Shown here in pieces: positions 34,806 to 42,765 of a stretch of 64,000 nucleotides of DNA. Position numbers and translations under genes: made by a program. How positions within the stretch are numbered: the first letter of the stretch is position 1; each line of letters begins with the position of its first letter. The notes beneath the pieces were generated by a model that worked only from the letters and a program-made list of their open reading frames with translations, was not told the origin of the DNA and did not search any database. Source of the stretch: Paenibacillus sp. SC116 (lineage in GTDB: Bacteria > Bacillota > Bacilli > Paenibacillales > Paenibacillaceae); NCBI RefSeq assembly GCF_024733555.1, contig NZ_JANIOF010000002.1, positions 124,001 through 188,000 of the forward strand, given 5' to 3'.

Positions 34806-36077
34806 TTAATCCAAAATAACAGGCTTATCAGGATGTTCAAGAAATTCGAACATCGTCCTAATCTGTTTGGCTGTATTTCGCTCAAGTGATAGCTCTGGCA
34901 AATGATCAGCATCAAAAAACTCAACTGCGCTTGTCTCTAAGCCTGCTGCCGCTGCACCGCCAACAATTTCACAGCGAATAAACAGCTTATAGACATGGTA
35001 AGGTTCAGGCGGATGGTTATGAAACTTTTTGTCCATGACCGCTAGCAAGCGGACGGGCACAACGTCGAAGCCCGATTCCTCTTTAACTTCTTTCACCGCG
35101 ATTTCGGAGGGTGAGAAGCCAATATCTGCCCAACCGCCAGGCAGCGCCCATGCGCCATCTATTTTTTCACGAATAAGAAGAATCTTGTTGTCTCTGAACA
35201 CCACGCCGCGAATATCTACTTTTGGGGTAGCGTAGCCAAGATCGCTCGCGAAGGTAAGTGCAATTTTCTCTTTATCCGTAAACGTATAGTTAGCTAGAAT
35301 ATCGACACTAAGATCCCTTAAAGCCTCGTACCGCTCGATATCATACTCATTTTGTGTATAGGTGAGCCCTGTTTGTGCAATTGCTTGGATTTGTTTCGCC
35401 CATTCCAGCCACTTAGGTCCATGGATAACGACCTCTTTCTCAAGAAGCTCGCGGAAGTGCGCCACATTCGTGAAAAGTCCATCTGGTTCCAGATCATAGG
35501 TCAAGCTTTGGCAAGTAGACAGCCATTGGACAGCGTATGTACGTAATCCGGCAGCTTTTCCGGCGAGAATGTCCGCGTTGCTATCACCTATAAAGATTGC
35601 ATTTTCCGGATCAATTCCTAATGTATGGAGCGCTTTATGAATGCCTTCTGGATGGGGTTTAGGCTGGACCACATCATCACCCGTGATGGATACATCAAAA
35701 TAGGAGTCGAGCTGCAATGCCGTAGTGGAAATGTCAAAAGAGCGTCTGCTTTTGCCTGTAACGACGCCAATCTTTACCCCGTTCTCCTTTAAAAAATGAA
35801 GAATGTGGATGATCTCTTCCTCACACTGGCACTCGTTATGATGCTTTTGTTCATAGTAGGAGTAGTAGTCTTGAATGGCGTCTTGCACGGATGGCTTGTT
35901 GGCGAAGTTGGCATCAATGATGCCTTCTTCTGTTGGGCCAAACATCGCAACGAGCTCCTCGTTCGTAACCTCTCGATTATCGTATTGTTTGAATACGGAT
36001 TTAAAAGCATTGAACGATAACGGCAGTGTATCAGCAAGCGTTCCATCAAAATCAAAAAGCACAGCTTTAATAGACAT
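34806..36077 (-). CDS. HAD phosphatase-NUDIX hydrolase fusion protein
   Basis: 423-residue two-enzyme fusion in one uninterrupted frame. Residues 1-215 are a PpaX/Gph-like HAD domain with DFDGTLADT (Asp9, Asp11), VVTGKSRRSFD and IGDSNADILAGKAAG. Residues about 220-285 are a helical linker of the sort found before YjhB-type NUDIX domains, and 288-423 are NUDIX with the box GGWADIGFSPSEIAVKEVKEESGF at about 314-337. HAD PpaX hydrolyses pyrophosphate and NUDIX releases pyrophosphate or mononucleotides, so coupling is plausible. Both active sites look intact. The substrate is unknown. Confidence 0.9.
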   Translation of the reverse strand: MSIKAVLFDFDGTLADTLPLSFNAFKSVFKQYDNREVTNEELVAMFGPTEEGIIDANFANKPSVQDAIQDYYSYYEQKHHNECQCEEEIIHILHFLKENGVKIGVVTGKSRRSFDISTTALQLDSYFDVSITGDDVVQPKPHPEGIHKALHTLGIDPENAIFIGDSNADILAGKAAGLRTYAVQWLSTCQSLTYDLEPDGLFTNVAHFRELLEKEVVIHGPKWLEWAKQIQAIAQTGLTYTQNEYDIERYEALRDLSVDILANYTFTDKEKIALTFASDLGYATPKVDIRGVVFRDNKILLIREKIDGAWALPGGWADIGFSPSEIAVKEVKEESGFDVVPVRLLAVMDKKFHNHPPEPYHVYKLFIRCEIVGGAAAAGLETSAVEFFDADHLPELSLERNTAKQIRTMFEFLEHPDKPVILD

Positions 36078-36372
36078 CTATAGAACACACTCCTTTGCTA
36101 ATTCGGAAAGAAATTATATTGATTATAGCAGGTTTTTTCCACGTTATTCCACTAAGGGGATTCCATTCATAATTCCTATCTCTTTTTCCTCTTCATTCAG
36201 CAAGTAAGAGGTTCTGTGAAGAACTACTTATTTATAGGTTGTACATTAAGGGGGAGATGCCCATTAAGCAGCATCCGCAACAGATATTGGTGAGCCTCAG
36301 TATCCAGAGAAATGGTATAGTAGAATGAGTTACTTAACTTTTACTAGGTCATAGATAAAGGGATGTTGCCAT

Positions 36373-37197
36373 ATGAAATATAAAATGATTGTACTCGATC
36401 TTGATGATACATTGCTGCGTGATGACGGAACGATTTCGGCTGGCAATAAGCAGGCGCTTATGACTGCGCAGGAAGCTGGCGTTAAGGTTGTATTGGCTTC
36501 AGGTCGCCCAACATATGCAATGAGAGCTTTGGCGGATGAACTGCATCTTGAGCGTTACGGCAGCTACATTCTGTCGTTCAACGGTGCAAAAATTATTAAC
36601 TGGAAGACACAAGAAGAGTCGTTCAGCAGTACGTTGAAGCCAGAGATGGCGCACGCGCTTCATGGGATGAGCCTTGAAGAGGGCGTATCCGCTTTGACGT
36701 ATGTGGGCGATGATATTATCACGGAAGCTGCAACGGAATATACCCATATTGAATCTCAGATTACAGGGATGAAAGTAGTTGAGGTGCCGAGCTTCGCTGA
36801 AGCGGTTCAAGTGCCTGTTGTGAAGGTACTTATGGTGGCAGAGCCTGAGAAGCTTGTCCTTGTTGAGGAGAAGCTAAAAGCGAAAATGGCAGGCCAATTG
36901 AACGTGATGCGTTCGAAGCCATTTTTCCTAGAGTTTACGGAAGACGGTGTGAACAAAGGGACAAGCTTGAACCATCTGATCCAGCAGCTTGGCATTGAGC
37001 GCTCTGAGGTTATTGCAATGGGCGATGGCTATAATGATGTGGCGATGCTTGAGTTTGCAGGTCTTGCTGTTGCAATGGGCAATGCGCCAGATGAAATCAA
37101 GCAGATTGCTGACTATGTGACCGATACAAATATGAACGATGGGGTAGCGAAAGCAGTAGAGCATTTCGTACTCAAGGATCTTGTTCCAACAACGTAA
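36373..37197 (+). CDS. Cof-type HAD-IIB sugar phosphatase
   Basis: 274-residue HAD phosphatase of the Cof/YidA type. Motif I is LDLDDTLLRDDG, motif II lies in VVLASGRP, and motif III/IV reads NKGTSLNHLIQQLGIERSEVIAMGDGYNDVAML. A type C2B cap (about 85-190) sits between them. Such enzymes dephosphorylate sugar phosphates or flavin precursors with broad specificity. The start at 36373 is a clear ATG but with a weak ribosome binding site (AAAGGGATG). It is divergent from the HAD-NUDIX gene, with 295 bases between them holding nothing else I can name. Confidence 0.9.
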   Translation: MKYKMIVLDLDDTLLRDDGTISAGNKQALMTAQEAGVKVVLASGRPTYAMRALADELHLERYGSYILSFNGAKIINWKTQEESFSSTLKPEMAHALHGMSLEEGVSALTYVGDDIITEAATEYTHIESQITGMKVVEVPSFAEAVQVPVVKVLMVAEPEKLVLVEEKLKAKMAGQLNVMRSKPFFLEFTEDGVNKGTSLNHLIQQLGIERSEVIAMGDGYNDVAMLEFAGLAVAMGNAPDEIKQIADYVTDTNMNDGVAKAVEHFVLKDLVPTT

Positions 37198-37223
37198 CCA
37201 TTATTATTGAAAATAGCTCTTGT

Positions 37224-37252
37224 AAAAAACGCCCTTCTGGGCGTTTTTTATT
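37224..37252 (+). terminator. Intrinsic terminator of the Cof-type gene
   Basis: CGCCC and GGGCG around a four-base loop, with six A before and six T after. A textbook terminator. Confidence 0.9.
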
Positions 37253-37474
37253 TAGCAATCAACCATAGCGATCCATGCATTTGTACGACAAATTACTTCT
37301 ATAACGCATGCTGCTAACCAGCGAAGGACAGTTTAGTGATGTACCAGTTGGTTGGCGGAACACATCGCTTTCTAAGCCAGAGCCATCCGATATTTTATTT
37401 TGAGCCATGCTGTGGGCTATACTTAATCTACAAAAGCGTTTTCGATCAAATGCAGGGCAGGAGATGAAGCACTA

Positions 37475-38149
37475 ATGTCTAAAACTATCGTAGAGAAACT
37501 GAATCTACAAAAATATAAGCAAGTGGCTATCTTGAATCAGCCTGAAGGGTCTGATTATTTTACAGAGCTGTCAGGTTATGAAACAACTCTAACTGAAGGT
37601 ACATCGTATGATCTCATCTTCGCCTTCACGCTAGATATGGAGTCCTTGAAGGAGCTTGTGAATCGCGTTATCGAGAAGCAGCATCTTAACAAAAACGGCT
37701 ACCTCTTTGCCGCATATCCGAAAAAGGGTAATAAAGTTTACGATACATACATTCACCGTGATGACTTGCTGTCTAGCCTAGGCAGTGACGAGCAGGGCTA
37801 TGTAGGAATAAGCACGGTTAAATTTGCGCGTATGGTCGGGCTCGATGAGGTGTTTACCGTCGTCGGATTTAAAGAAGACGCGAAGGGCAAAGGTCAGACA
37901 TCCTCTGCATCTAGTCAATGCGTAGATGACTACATTGCGCTCATTCCAAATGTGGAGCAGGACTTGGAGGAGACGCCTGAGCTACTTGTAATTTATCAGG
38001 AGCTTACTCCTGGGTATCGTAAAGACTGGGCGCGTTATGTGTACAGCGCGAAGCAAGAAGCAACAAGAGCAAAACGCCGCGATGAAATGAAAATGATTCT
38101 TCAAGCAGGCTACAAGAGCCGTGAGCTGTATCGTAAAGATCACTCGTAA
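37475..38149 (+). CDS. YdeI/OmdA-like protein
   Basis: 224-residue protein. The C-terminal ~65 residues (LTPGYRKDWARYVYSAKQEATRAKRRDEMKMILQAG region) match the bacteriocin-resistance YdeI/OmpD-associated signature. The N-terminal two-thirds carry a DUF3052-like block (YDLIFAFTLDMESLKEL, GYLFAAYPKKGNKVYD). No signal peptide or membrane segment. Function is unknown beyond an associative link to stress or peptide resistance. GGCAGGAGATGA lies before the ATG. It is a single-gene unit between two terminators. Confidence 0.75.
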   Translation: MSKTIVEKLNLQKYKQVAILNQPEGSDYFTELSGYETTLTEGTSYDLIFAFTLDMESLKELVNRVIEKQHLNKNGYLFAAYPKKGNKVYDTYIHRDDLLSSLGSDEQGYVGISTVKFARMVGLDEVFTVVGFKEDAKGKGQTSSASSQCVDDYIALIPNVEQDLEETPELLVIYQELTPGYRKDWARYVYSAKQEATRAKRRDEMKMILQAGYKSRELYRKDHS

Positions 38150-38162
38150 AATAGGAAATAAT

Positions 38163-38195
38163 AAGACCCCCAATCCGTTAATGGTTGGGGGTCTT
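38163..38195. terminator. Terminator between the YdeI-like gene and quinone reductase
   Basis: AAGACCCCCAA and TTGGGGGTCTT arms with an inner CC/GG pair and one bulged T, between convergent genes. Confidence 0.8.
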
Positions 38196-38237
38196 CGTAT
38201 GTTATGTGTAAGATTATAGTTGCCGCCGTATTCGCAT

Positions 38238-38777
38238 TTATCCTGTATGAGAGAGATTTGTAGATGTAATGCGCTTCACATACTCAGCCTTGCTTTGCTC
38301 CAGCTGTTCTTCACTTAAGTTGCCTACATCATGAAGTGCATAAGGGGGTAGGTAAGTAGCGCCAATAAAATGGATCGTTGCCTCAATCGGCCTAAGGAGT
38401 TCCTCGATTGTAAAACGGTTCGTACCCGTTGATAGAAATTCCTCTGCTGCAGCGTGAGTAGATGTTGCTACACCTATTTCTTTGTCTTTCAAGTGATCCC
38501 CATCTGGCCCGAAGGCCCAGCCAAATTGCAGCACCAAGTCGAACCATTTTTTCAAGAGCGGTGGACTGCTGTACCAATAAAGTGGGAATTGAAAAATAAT
38601 GCGATCATGCGCTTGGAGCAACTGCTGCTCACGAGCAACGTCGATGACTTCGTCAGGATAGGCTTCATAGAGGGAATGAACTGTAACCTGATCATGCTTT
38701 TTCAGTTCCTCCAGCCATGCTTTATTAATCGTAGAATCTTCTAAATTCGGGTGAACCGCAATAACTAACACGCTCAT
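38238..38777 (-). CDS. NAD(P)H:quinone oxidoreductase, flavodoxin-like fold
   Basis: 179-residue FMN/FAD-binding reductase of the flavodoxin_2 (KefF/YwrO/MdaB) family. VLVIAVHPNLEDSTINKAWL is the N-terminal phosphate-binding region, FQFPLYWYSSPPLLKKWFD is the family signature, and GVATSTHAAAEEF follows. It reduces quinones by two electrons, avoiding semiquinones. The start at 38777 has GGAG eight bases upstream; an ATG three bases earlier is the alternative. An operator-like element upstream (38853-38883) recurs before the neighbouring HxlR gene, so it is probably an HxlR target. Confidence 0.88.
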   Translation of the reverse strand: MSVLVIAVHPNLEDSTINKAWLEELKKHDQVTVHSLYEAYPDEVIDVAREQQLLQAHDRIIFQFPLYWYSSPPLLKKWFDLVLQFGWAFGPDGDHLKDKEIGVATSTHAAAEEFLSTGTNRFTIEELLRPIEATIHFIGATYLPPYALHDVGNLSEEQLEQSKAEYVKRITSTNLSHTG

Positions 38778-38852
38778 CATTACCACTCCTACTTTTCCAA
38801 TTTGAATGTATGACTTAATAGTACCCATCATAAATCAACTGCGTACAAAAAA

Positions 38853-38883
38853 TAAGTACGCACTTTTTCGGAAGATACTTACC
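38853..38883 (-). promoter_or_regulatory. HxlR-type operator upstream of the quinone reductase
   Basis: A 31-base element with TAAGTACGCAC at the left and GATACTTACC at the right. Its inverse complement matches 39409-39439, upstream of the HxlR gene, at 25 or so of 31 positions including both ends. Confidence 0.65.
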
Positions 38884-38939
38884 TCCAGGTAAGCTATGTA
38901 ACAACGGATGCATCTCCCATCTTATGTGAATAGAAAACA

Positions 38940-38990
38940 AAAAACCGTCTAGCGCTTATGCACATACAGATGCAGGTTGCTGTGACGGTT
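38940..38990 (-). terminator. Terminator of the HxlR gene
   Basis: On the minus strand AACCGTC and GACGGTT enclose a long loop, followed by TTTTTTGTTTTC. It starts directly after the HxlR stop codon. Confidence 0.7.
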
Positions 38991-38991
38991 C

Positions 38992-39399
38992 TTATTTTTG
39001 TTCCTGAGCAAGTTCAGGGCACCCGTTTGTAGCGGGTTCAGTCTTCGAATGTTCTGCTTGAAATTGCAAGCCCCATTGCTGCAAATGGTCAATCGCAGGT
39101 CGCAGACCTTCGCCGAGGGGAGTTAACTCATACTCTACTTTTGGAGGGTTGGTGGGAAAGACACGTCTAGTAATAATGCCGTTCGCTTCGAGATCGCGCA
39201 GTTGTTCAGCGAGTACTTTATGATTGATGCCTTCAATTAGCTTCTTAAGCTCGCCATATCGTTTCTTGCCATCGAGCAGCTTATAAATAATTGTAGGTTT
39301 CCATCTTCCAGCGAATAAAGCAATGGAGAGTTCAATGGGACATTGATAGGTCTTGCCGTTGAATTTGTACGAGGAACCAGAGGTATTGATAACGATCAC
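38992..39399 (-). CDS. HxlR-family transcriptional regulator
   Basis: 135-residue winged-helix regulator with the HxlR core CPIELSIALFAGRWKPTIIYKLLDGKKRYGELKKLI and the wing NPPKVEYELTPLGEGLRPAI. Cys19 (in YQCPIE) is at the position of the redox-active Cys6 of YodB and Cys14 of HypR, so quinone or disulfide stress sensing is plausible. The start is a GTG at 39399 with GAAGGGA close upstream. It precedes the quinone reductase on the same strand, and each gene has a copy of the same operator-like element, which argues for autoregulation plus control of the reductase. Confidence 0.87.
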   Translation of the reverse strand: MIVINTSGSSYKFNGKTYQCPIELSIALFAGRWKPTIIYKLLDGKKRYGELKKLIEGINHKVLAEQLRDLEANGIITRRVFPTNPPKVEYELTPLGEGLRPAIDHLQQWGLQFQAEHSKTEPATNGCPELAQEQK

Positions 39400-39408
39400 T
39401 TCCCTTCT

Positions 39409-39439
39409 GGTAAGTATCGAACGAGAGAGTGCGTACTTA
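39409..39439 (-). promoter_or_regulatory. HxlR-type operator upstream of the HxlR gene
   Basis: A 31-base element beginning GGTAAGTATC and ending GTGCGTACTTA, matching the inverse complement of 38853-38883. It lies just upstream of the GTG start. Confidence 0.65.
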
Positions 39440-39505
39440 CTTATGAAAAAGTATATGGTGTTAAACTGGAAATGTAAACCATTAACTAATTATAAATTAT
39501 AAATG

Positions 39506-39718
39506 TTTATATTTACATATAATAACTATTTATAATACAATATATGTATACGTCACGTTCAAGAGAGGTCATTTTTATGATGAAAATGGGTAACTGCTCG
39601 GTGCAGTTGAGCTAATCTGATAACAGATTGCGCCGAGCTTTATAAGGACTGTTATCAGTCAGCTGCACCGCATCCGCACATGAACAATTATAATTAATGA
39701 TGCGAGAGGGGTACAGTT
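39506..39718 (+). promoter_or_regulatory. Promoter and attenuator-type leader of the methyltransferase gene
   Basis: A -10 TATAAT lies at 39531-39536. The leader encodes a 12-codon peptide (39577-39615). Fold 1 pairs 39596-39606 with 39628-39638 (11 bp, two G-T). Fold 2 pairs 39599-39606 with 39663-39670 (8 bp) and 39617-39626 with 39649-39658 (10 bp, perfect). The folds exclude each other. A third stem, CGCATC 39669-39674 with GATGCG 39699-39704, abuts the methyltransferase Shine-Dalgarno and competes with fold 2. There is no T-run, so translational rather than transcriptional control is likely. Confidence 0.7.
39577..39615 (+). CDS. Leader peptide of 12 residues
   Basis: MMKMGNCSVQLS, with GAGAGG eight bases before the ATG. 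Its codons 7-10 (39595-39606) form the left arm of both alternative hairpins, so a ribosome stalled there would change which fold forms. This is the layout of erm-type antibiotic-induced leaders. No known stall motif such as IFVI is present. Confidence 0.6.
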   Translation: MMKMGNCSVQLS

Positions 39719-40477
39719 ATGATGAAGACAAATAAATGGAAGAACCTATGGAAATCGGAAGAGGAAAAGACATTTGCAGGCTGGGATTTCTCCTATATTG
39801 ATGGGCGATCTGAGTTTCAGGATGAACCTTGGGATTACAAAGCCACAGCCTTATCTTATATACATTCGTCCACGACGTTGCTGGACATGGGCACAGGTGG
39901 AGGAGAATTTCTATTATCCCTGTCACCGCCGAAAGGCAGTACGTACGCGACGGAAGCTTACCTACCGAACTATGAATTGTGCAAGCGCACGTTGCCTGCT
40001 CATGGGATTGAGGTTAGGCGGGTTGTAGATGACAATGAGCTGCCGTTTGAAGACAACTTCTTTGATCTAGTGATCAACCGACACGAAGCGTTCTCTGTAG
40101 AAGAAGTACACCGTATTCTCAAGCCGAATGGCATCTTCGTTACGCAGCAGGTAGGAGGACAGAATAACAAGGAGCTTTCCACCTTTTTATTAGGAAGAAC
40201 ACCTGAGATTGTGGACCGGACGTTCAATCTTGCCAACAGCAGTGAAGAGCTTGCCAAGGCTGGGTTTACAATCATCGATTCGGGGGAATATTTCCCGAAG
40301 TTGAAGTTCTTCGATGTAGGCGCACTTGTGTATTTTGCGAAAATCATTGAATGGGAGTTTCCTGATTTCACGGTTGAGAATTGCTTTGATAAGCTCTGCC
40401 ATCTTCAAGAGCAAGTGGAGGAGAAGGGCTATGTGGAGTCGATGGAACATCGATTTTTCCTGATAGCTAGAAAATGA
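39719..40477 (+). CDS. Class I SAM-dependent methyltransferase
   Basis: 252-residue methyltransferase. The SAM-binding motif is LLDMGTGGGEFLLSL (about 55-70), then EVRRVVDDNELPFEDNFFDLVINRHEAF carries motifs II to IV, and EVHRILKPNGIFVTQQV the post-motif. The N-terminus KWKNLWKSEEEKTFAGWDFSYIDGR and C-terminus HRFFLIARK are typical of uncharacterised Bacillales methyltransferases. GAGGGG precedes a double ATG. The attenuator-like leader suggests inducible expression by ribosome stalling, so an rRNA- or drug-directed role is conceivable but not shown by the protein itself. Confidence 0.87.
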   Translation: MMKTNKWKNLWKSEEEKTFAGWDFSYIDGRSEFQDEPWDYKATALSYIHSSTTLLDMGTGGGEFLLSLSPPKGSTYATEAYLPNYELCKRTLPAHGIEVRRVVDDNELPFEDNFFDLVINRHEAFSVEEVHRILKPNGIFVTQQVGGQNNKELSTFLLGRTPEIVDRTFNLANSSEELAKAGFTIIDSGEYFPKLKFFDVGALVYFAKIIEWEFPDFTVENCFDKLCHLQEQVEEKGYVESMEHRFFLIARK

Positions 40478-40531
40478 ATTTATAAAGAGACAGATAGCAG
40501 CTAACCAGGCTCCTAAATATATAGAAGCGAC

Positions 40532-40578
40532 AGAACCTTCAATTACACGCGGTATATGCGGAAGAGAAGGTTCTTTTG
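40532..40578 (+). terminator. Terminator of the methyltransferase gene
   Basis: AGAACCTTC (40532-40540) pairs with GAAGGTTCT (40566-40574), then TTTG. Confidence 0.75.
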
Positions 40579-40629
40579 CTAAGTTCCACACTTATGAGCA
40601 AAAAGATAATTGAGGGGGAGTGCATGAAT

Positions 40630-41649
40630 ATGAGTATGAATAACCTACTTGAACGTATAGAAGCAGCGCAAACCAAATTGAATTTCTCTGGAGCCGTATT
40701 TGTAAAACAGGGAGATTCTATCCTAGCTCATCGCAGCTACGGCTATGCCAATCGTTCGGATGAAATTCCAAATAAGGTGAATACTCGCTTGGGGATTGCT
40801 TCGGGCTGTAAAATATTCACTGCCATTGCTATAGCTCAACTTGTTGATCAAGGAAAGTTATCTTTTGACGCCACACTGAAACAATGTTTACAAGTATCGT
40901 TTCCTTATTTCGAAGATAACATTACGGTCCATCATTTGCTAACACATACTTCAGGTGTACCGGATTATTTTGATGAAGAAGAAATGGATGACTTTGAGCA
41001 ATTGTGGATCACTACGCCGATGTATCATGTTAGGAGACTGCACGATTTCTTACCGCTGTTTCAGCATAAGCCAATGAAATTTCCGGTAGGCAGCCGCTTC
41101 CACTACAATAATACAGGCTTTATTTTATTAGGATTGATTGTGGAGCAAGCAAGTGGCATGTCATTTAGTGATTATGTCCAGAAAAATATATTTGATAAAG
41201 CTGGTATGATGGACTCAGGTTACTTTGAATCAGATCGATTGCCAGGACGAACGGCGTTGGGATATATCGATTTACCAGATGGCGGTTGGAGAACGAATAT
41301 ATATGCGTTACCGGCTAAAGGCGGCTCGGATGGTGGAGCGTATGTAACAGTCGCTGATATGGCACGATTATGGGAAGCTCTTATGAATCACCAATTACTG
41401 AGTAAAGAGACAACCGATCTTTTGCTAAGTGTGCACACAGAAGCAGAAAAGGATTTCTCTTACGGTTATGGGGTGTGGCTTCAGAAGAATGCTGAGGGCT
41501 CACTGCATTATGTGCTGATGGGATACGATCCAGGCGTTAATTTTAGAACGGTGTTTTATCCAGATCGAGCGCTCAGCATTGTGGTATGTTCCAATCGGTC
41601 CGGTGGGGCTTACGAAATGCTTTCTACGATTGAGGATGGATGGAACTAA
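40630..41649 (+). CDS. Beta-lactamase-fold serine hydrolase, cytoplasmic
   Basis: 339-residue class-C beta-lactamase-like protein with SGCK (Ser58-Lys61) and YNN (Tyr159) as catalytic motifs, and LLTHTSGVPDYF between them. No signal peptide is visible, unlike the hydrolase at 17-18 kb, so it probably acts in the cytoplasm as an esterase or peptidase. Of the clustered ATGs, 40630 has the best spacing (nine bases) to GGGGGAG; 40624 is closer. It lies 152 bases after the methyltransferase but behind that gene's terminator. Confidence 0.83.
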   Translation: MSMNNLLERIEAAQTKLNFSGAVFVKQGDSILAHRSYGYANRSDEIPNKVNTRLGIASGCKIFTAIAIAQLVDQGKLSFDATLKQCLQVSFPYFEDNITVHHLLTHTSGVPDYFDEEEMDDFEQLWITTPMYHVRRLHDFLPLFQHKPMKFPVGSRFHYNNTGFILLGLIVEQASGMSFSDYVQKNIFDKAGMMDSGYFESDRLPGRTALGYIDLPDGGWRTNIYALPAKGGSDGGAYVTVADMARLWEALMNHQLLSKETTDLLLSVHTEAEKDFSYGYGVWLQKNAEGSLHYVLMGYDPGVNFRTVFYPDRALSIVVCSNRSGGAYEMLSTIEDGWN

Positions 41650-41676
41650 ATGATACAGCGGGAATAATAGAATAGG

Positions 41677-41729
41677 AAAAGCACAGCTATGTGAGGGCTA
41701 TCCTCTATTTGCTGTGCTTTTTTATTTAT
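41677..41729. terminator. Bidirectional terminator between hydrolase and LysR genes
   Basis: AAAAGCACAGC (41677-41687) and GCTGTGCTTTT (41711-41721), followed by TTATTTATT on plus and TTCC on minus. Confidence 0.85.
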
Positions 41730-42641
41730 TCACAAATAACCTAGTCCAATTTCCTGTTCAAAACGATTCATAAATTGTTTCGAAATCAATGATGTTTTAC
41801 TGTTCTCGGCTCGTACCCAGCCAAGCAGCAGAGGCTTCTGCTCCAGGCCGGTGATTTCAAGCAGCACAAGATCTCCGCTCTTAACAAGAGGGTGATCAAT
41901 AATGGAAAAGTCATATCCAACTGTAATCGCCAGTTCTTCCTTCAAGGCATAGGTTAGCGCTTGAGCATTATTGCTTGAAAATAACACATTAACGGGACCC
42001 ACCGTTTCATCCAAATCATTGATGAATTTATGTGTATATTCGATATCCAACAAAGCAAAAGGATACTGTACCATTTCCTCAGGTGAAATTTGCTTTTTGG
42101 AAGCCAGGGGAGAGTTTCTCCATACGCCAAGGACGATGTTGCCCTTCCATATCGGTTCAAAATGCAAGCCAGCCAGTCCATTATAGGCCATATCCTGATA
42201 CATGCTTATTAGCCCTAAGTCGACTTCATCCTTTCTGATTTGAGCTAAAATCTCTTCGGGGTCTCTTTCCGATATGCCAAAATGAACGCTTGGATATTCT
42301 TTTTTCAAACTTGCTACGGTTCGCACTAGAGGAAACATCACGCCGGGAATGGTTGCGATACGCAGCTTGCTTACTGAGACTTCCGTAAAATATTTTGCCT
42401 CATCCTTAATATCTTGTATCGTCCTAATCACTTCTAATGCTTTCTTGATGATGCTCTTTCCTTCCGGAGTAGGAATGCTTCCCATCCGGGAACGATTGAA
42501 TATTTTAATGCCCAGCTCTTCTTCCAGGTTCGTGATCGATTGGCTAATAGCAGATTGAGTGACGTGCAGATTGTTTGCAGCGGATAATAGTGATTTCGTC
42601 TTGGCTACTTCAACAATATAGTGCATCTGATCAAGGTTCAT
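41730..42641 (-). CDS. LysR-type transcriptional regulator
   Basis: 303-residue LTTR. The N-terminal HTH (MNLDQMHYIVEVAKTKSLLSAANNLHVTQSAISQSI) is followed by the co-inducer domain (about 92-295), which begins LRIATIPGVMFPLV. It is divergent from an SDR gene 124 bases away, the typical LTTR layout, so it probably controls the SDR genes at 42766 and 43559. Two TATATTAA direct repeats lie between them. The effector is unknown. Confidence 0.9.
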   Translation of the reverse strand: MNLDQMHYIVEVAKTKSLLSAANNLHVTQSAISQSITNLEEELGIKIFNRSRMGSIPTPEGKSIIKKALEVIRTIQDIKDEAKYFTEVSVSKLRIATIPGVMFPLVRTVASLKKEYPSVHFGISERDPEEILAQIRKDEVDLGLISMYQDMAYNGLAGLHFEPIWKGNIVLGVWRNSPLASKKQISPEEMVQYPFALLDIEYTHKFINDLDETVGPVNVLFSSNNAQALTYALKEELAITVGYDFSIIDHPLVKSGDLVLLEITGLEQKPLLLGWVRAENSKTSLISKQFMNRFEQEIGLGYL

Positions 42642-42657
42642 GTTATCTCCCCTTGCT

Positions 42658-42685
42658 TATATTAATTTTGCTTAACCTATATTAA
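42658..42685. promoter_or_regulatory. Divergent control region with TATATTAA repeats
   Basis: TATATTAA at 42658-42665 and 42678-42685, 20 bases apart, between the LysR gene and its divergent SDR neighbour. They are suitably spaced to bind one LysR tetramer face, which is inference. Confidence 0.5.
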
Positions 42686-42765
42686 GTTTTCTAAAATTTA
42701 ATTTAACATACCAAGGTGTTAATATGTAATCAGAATCATAGCTTACTCGAAAGGAGTTACATGTG

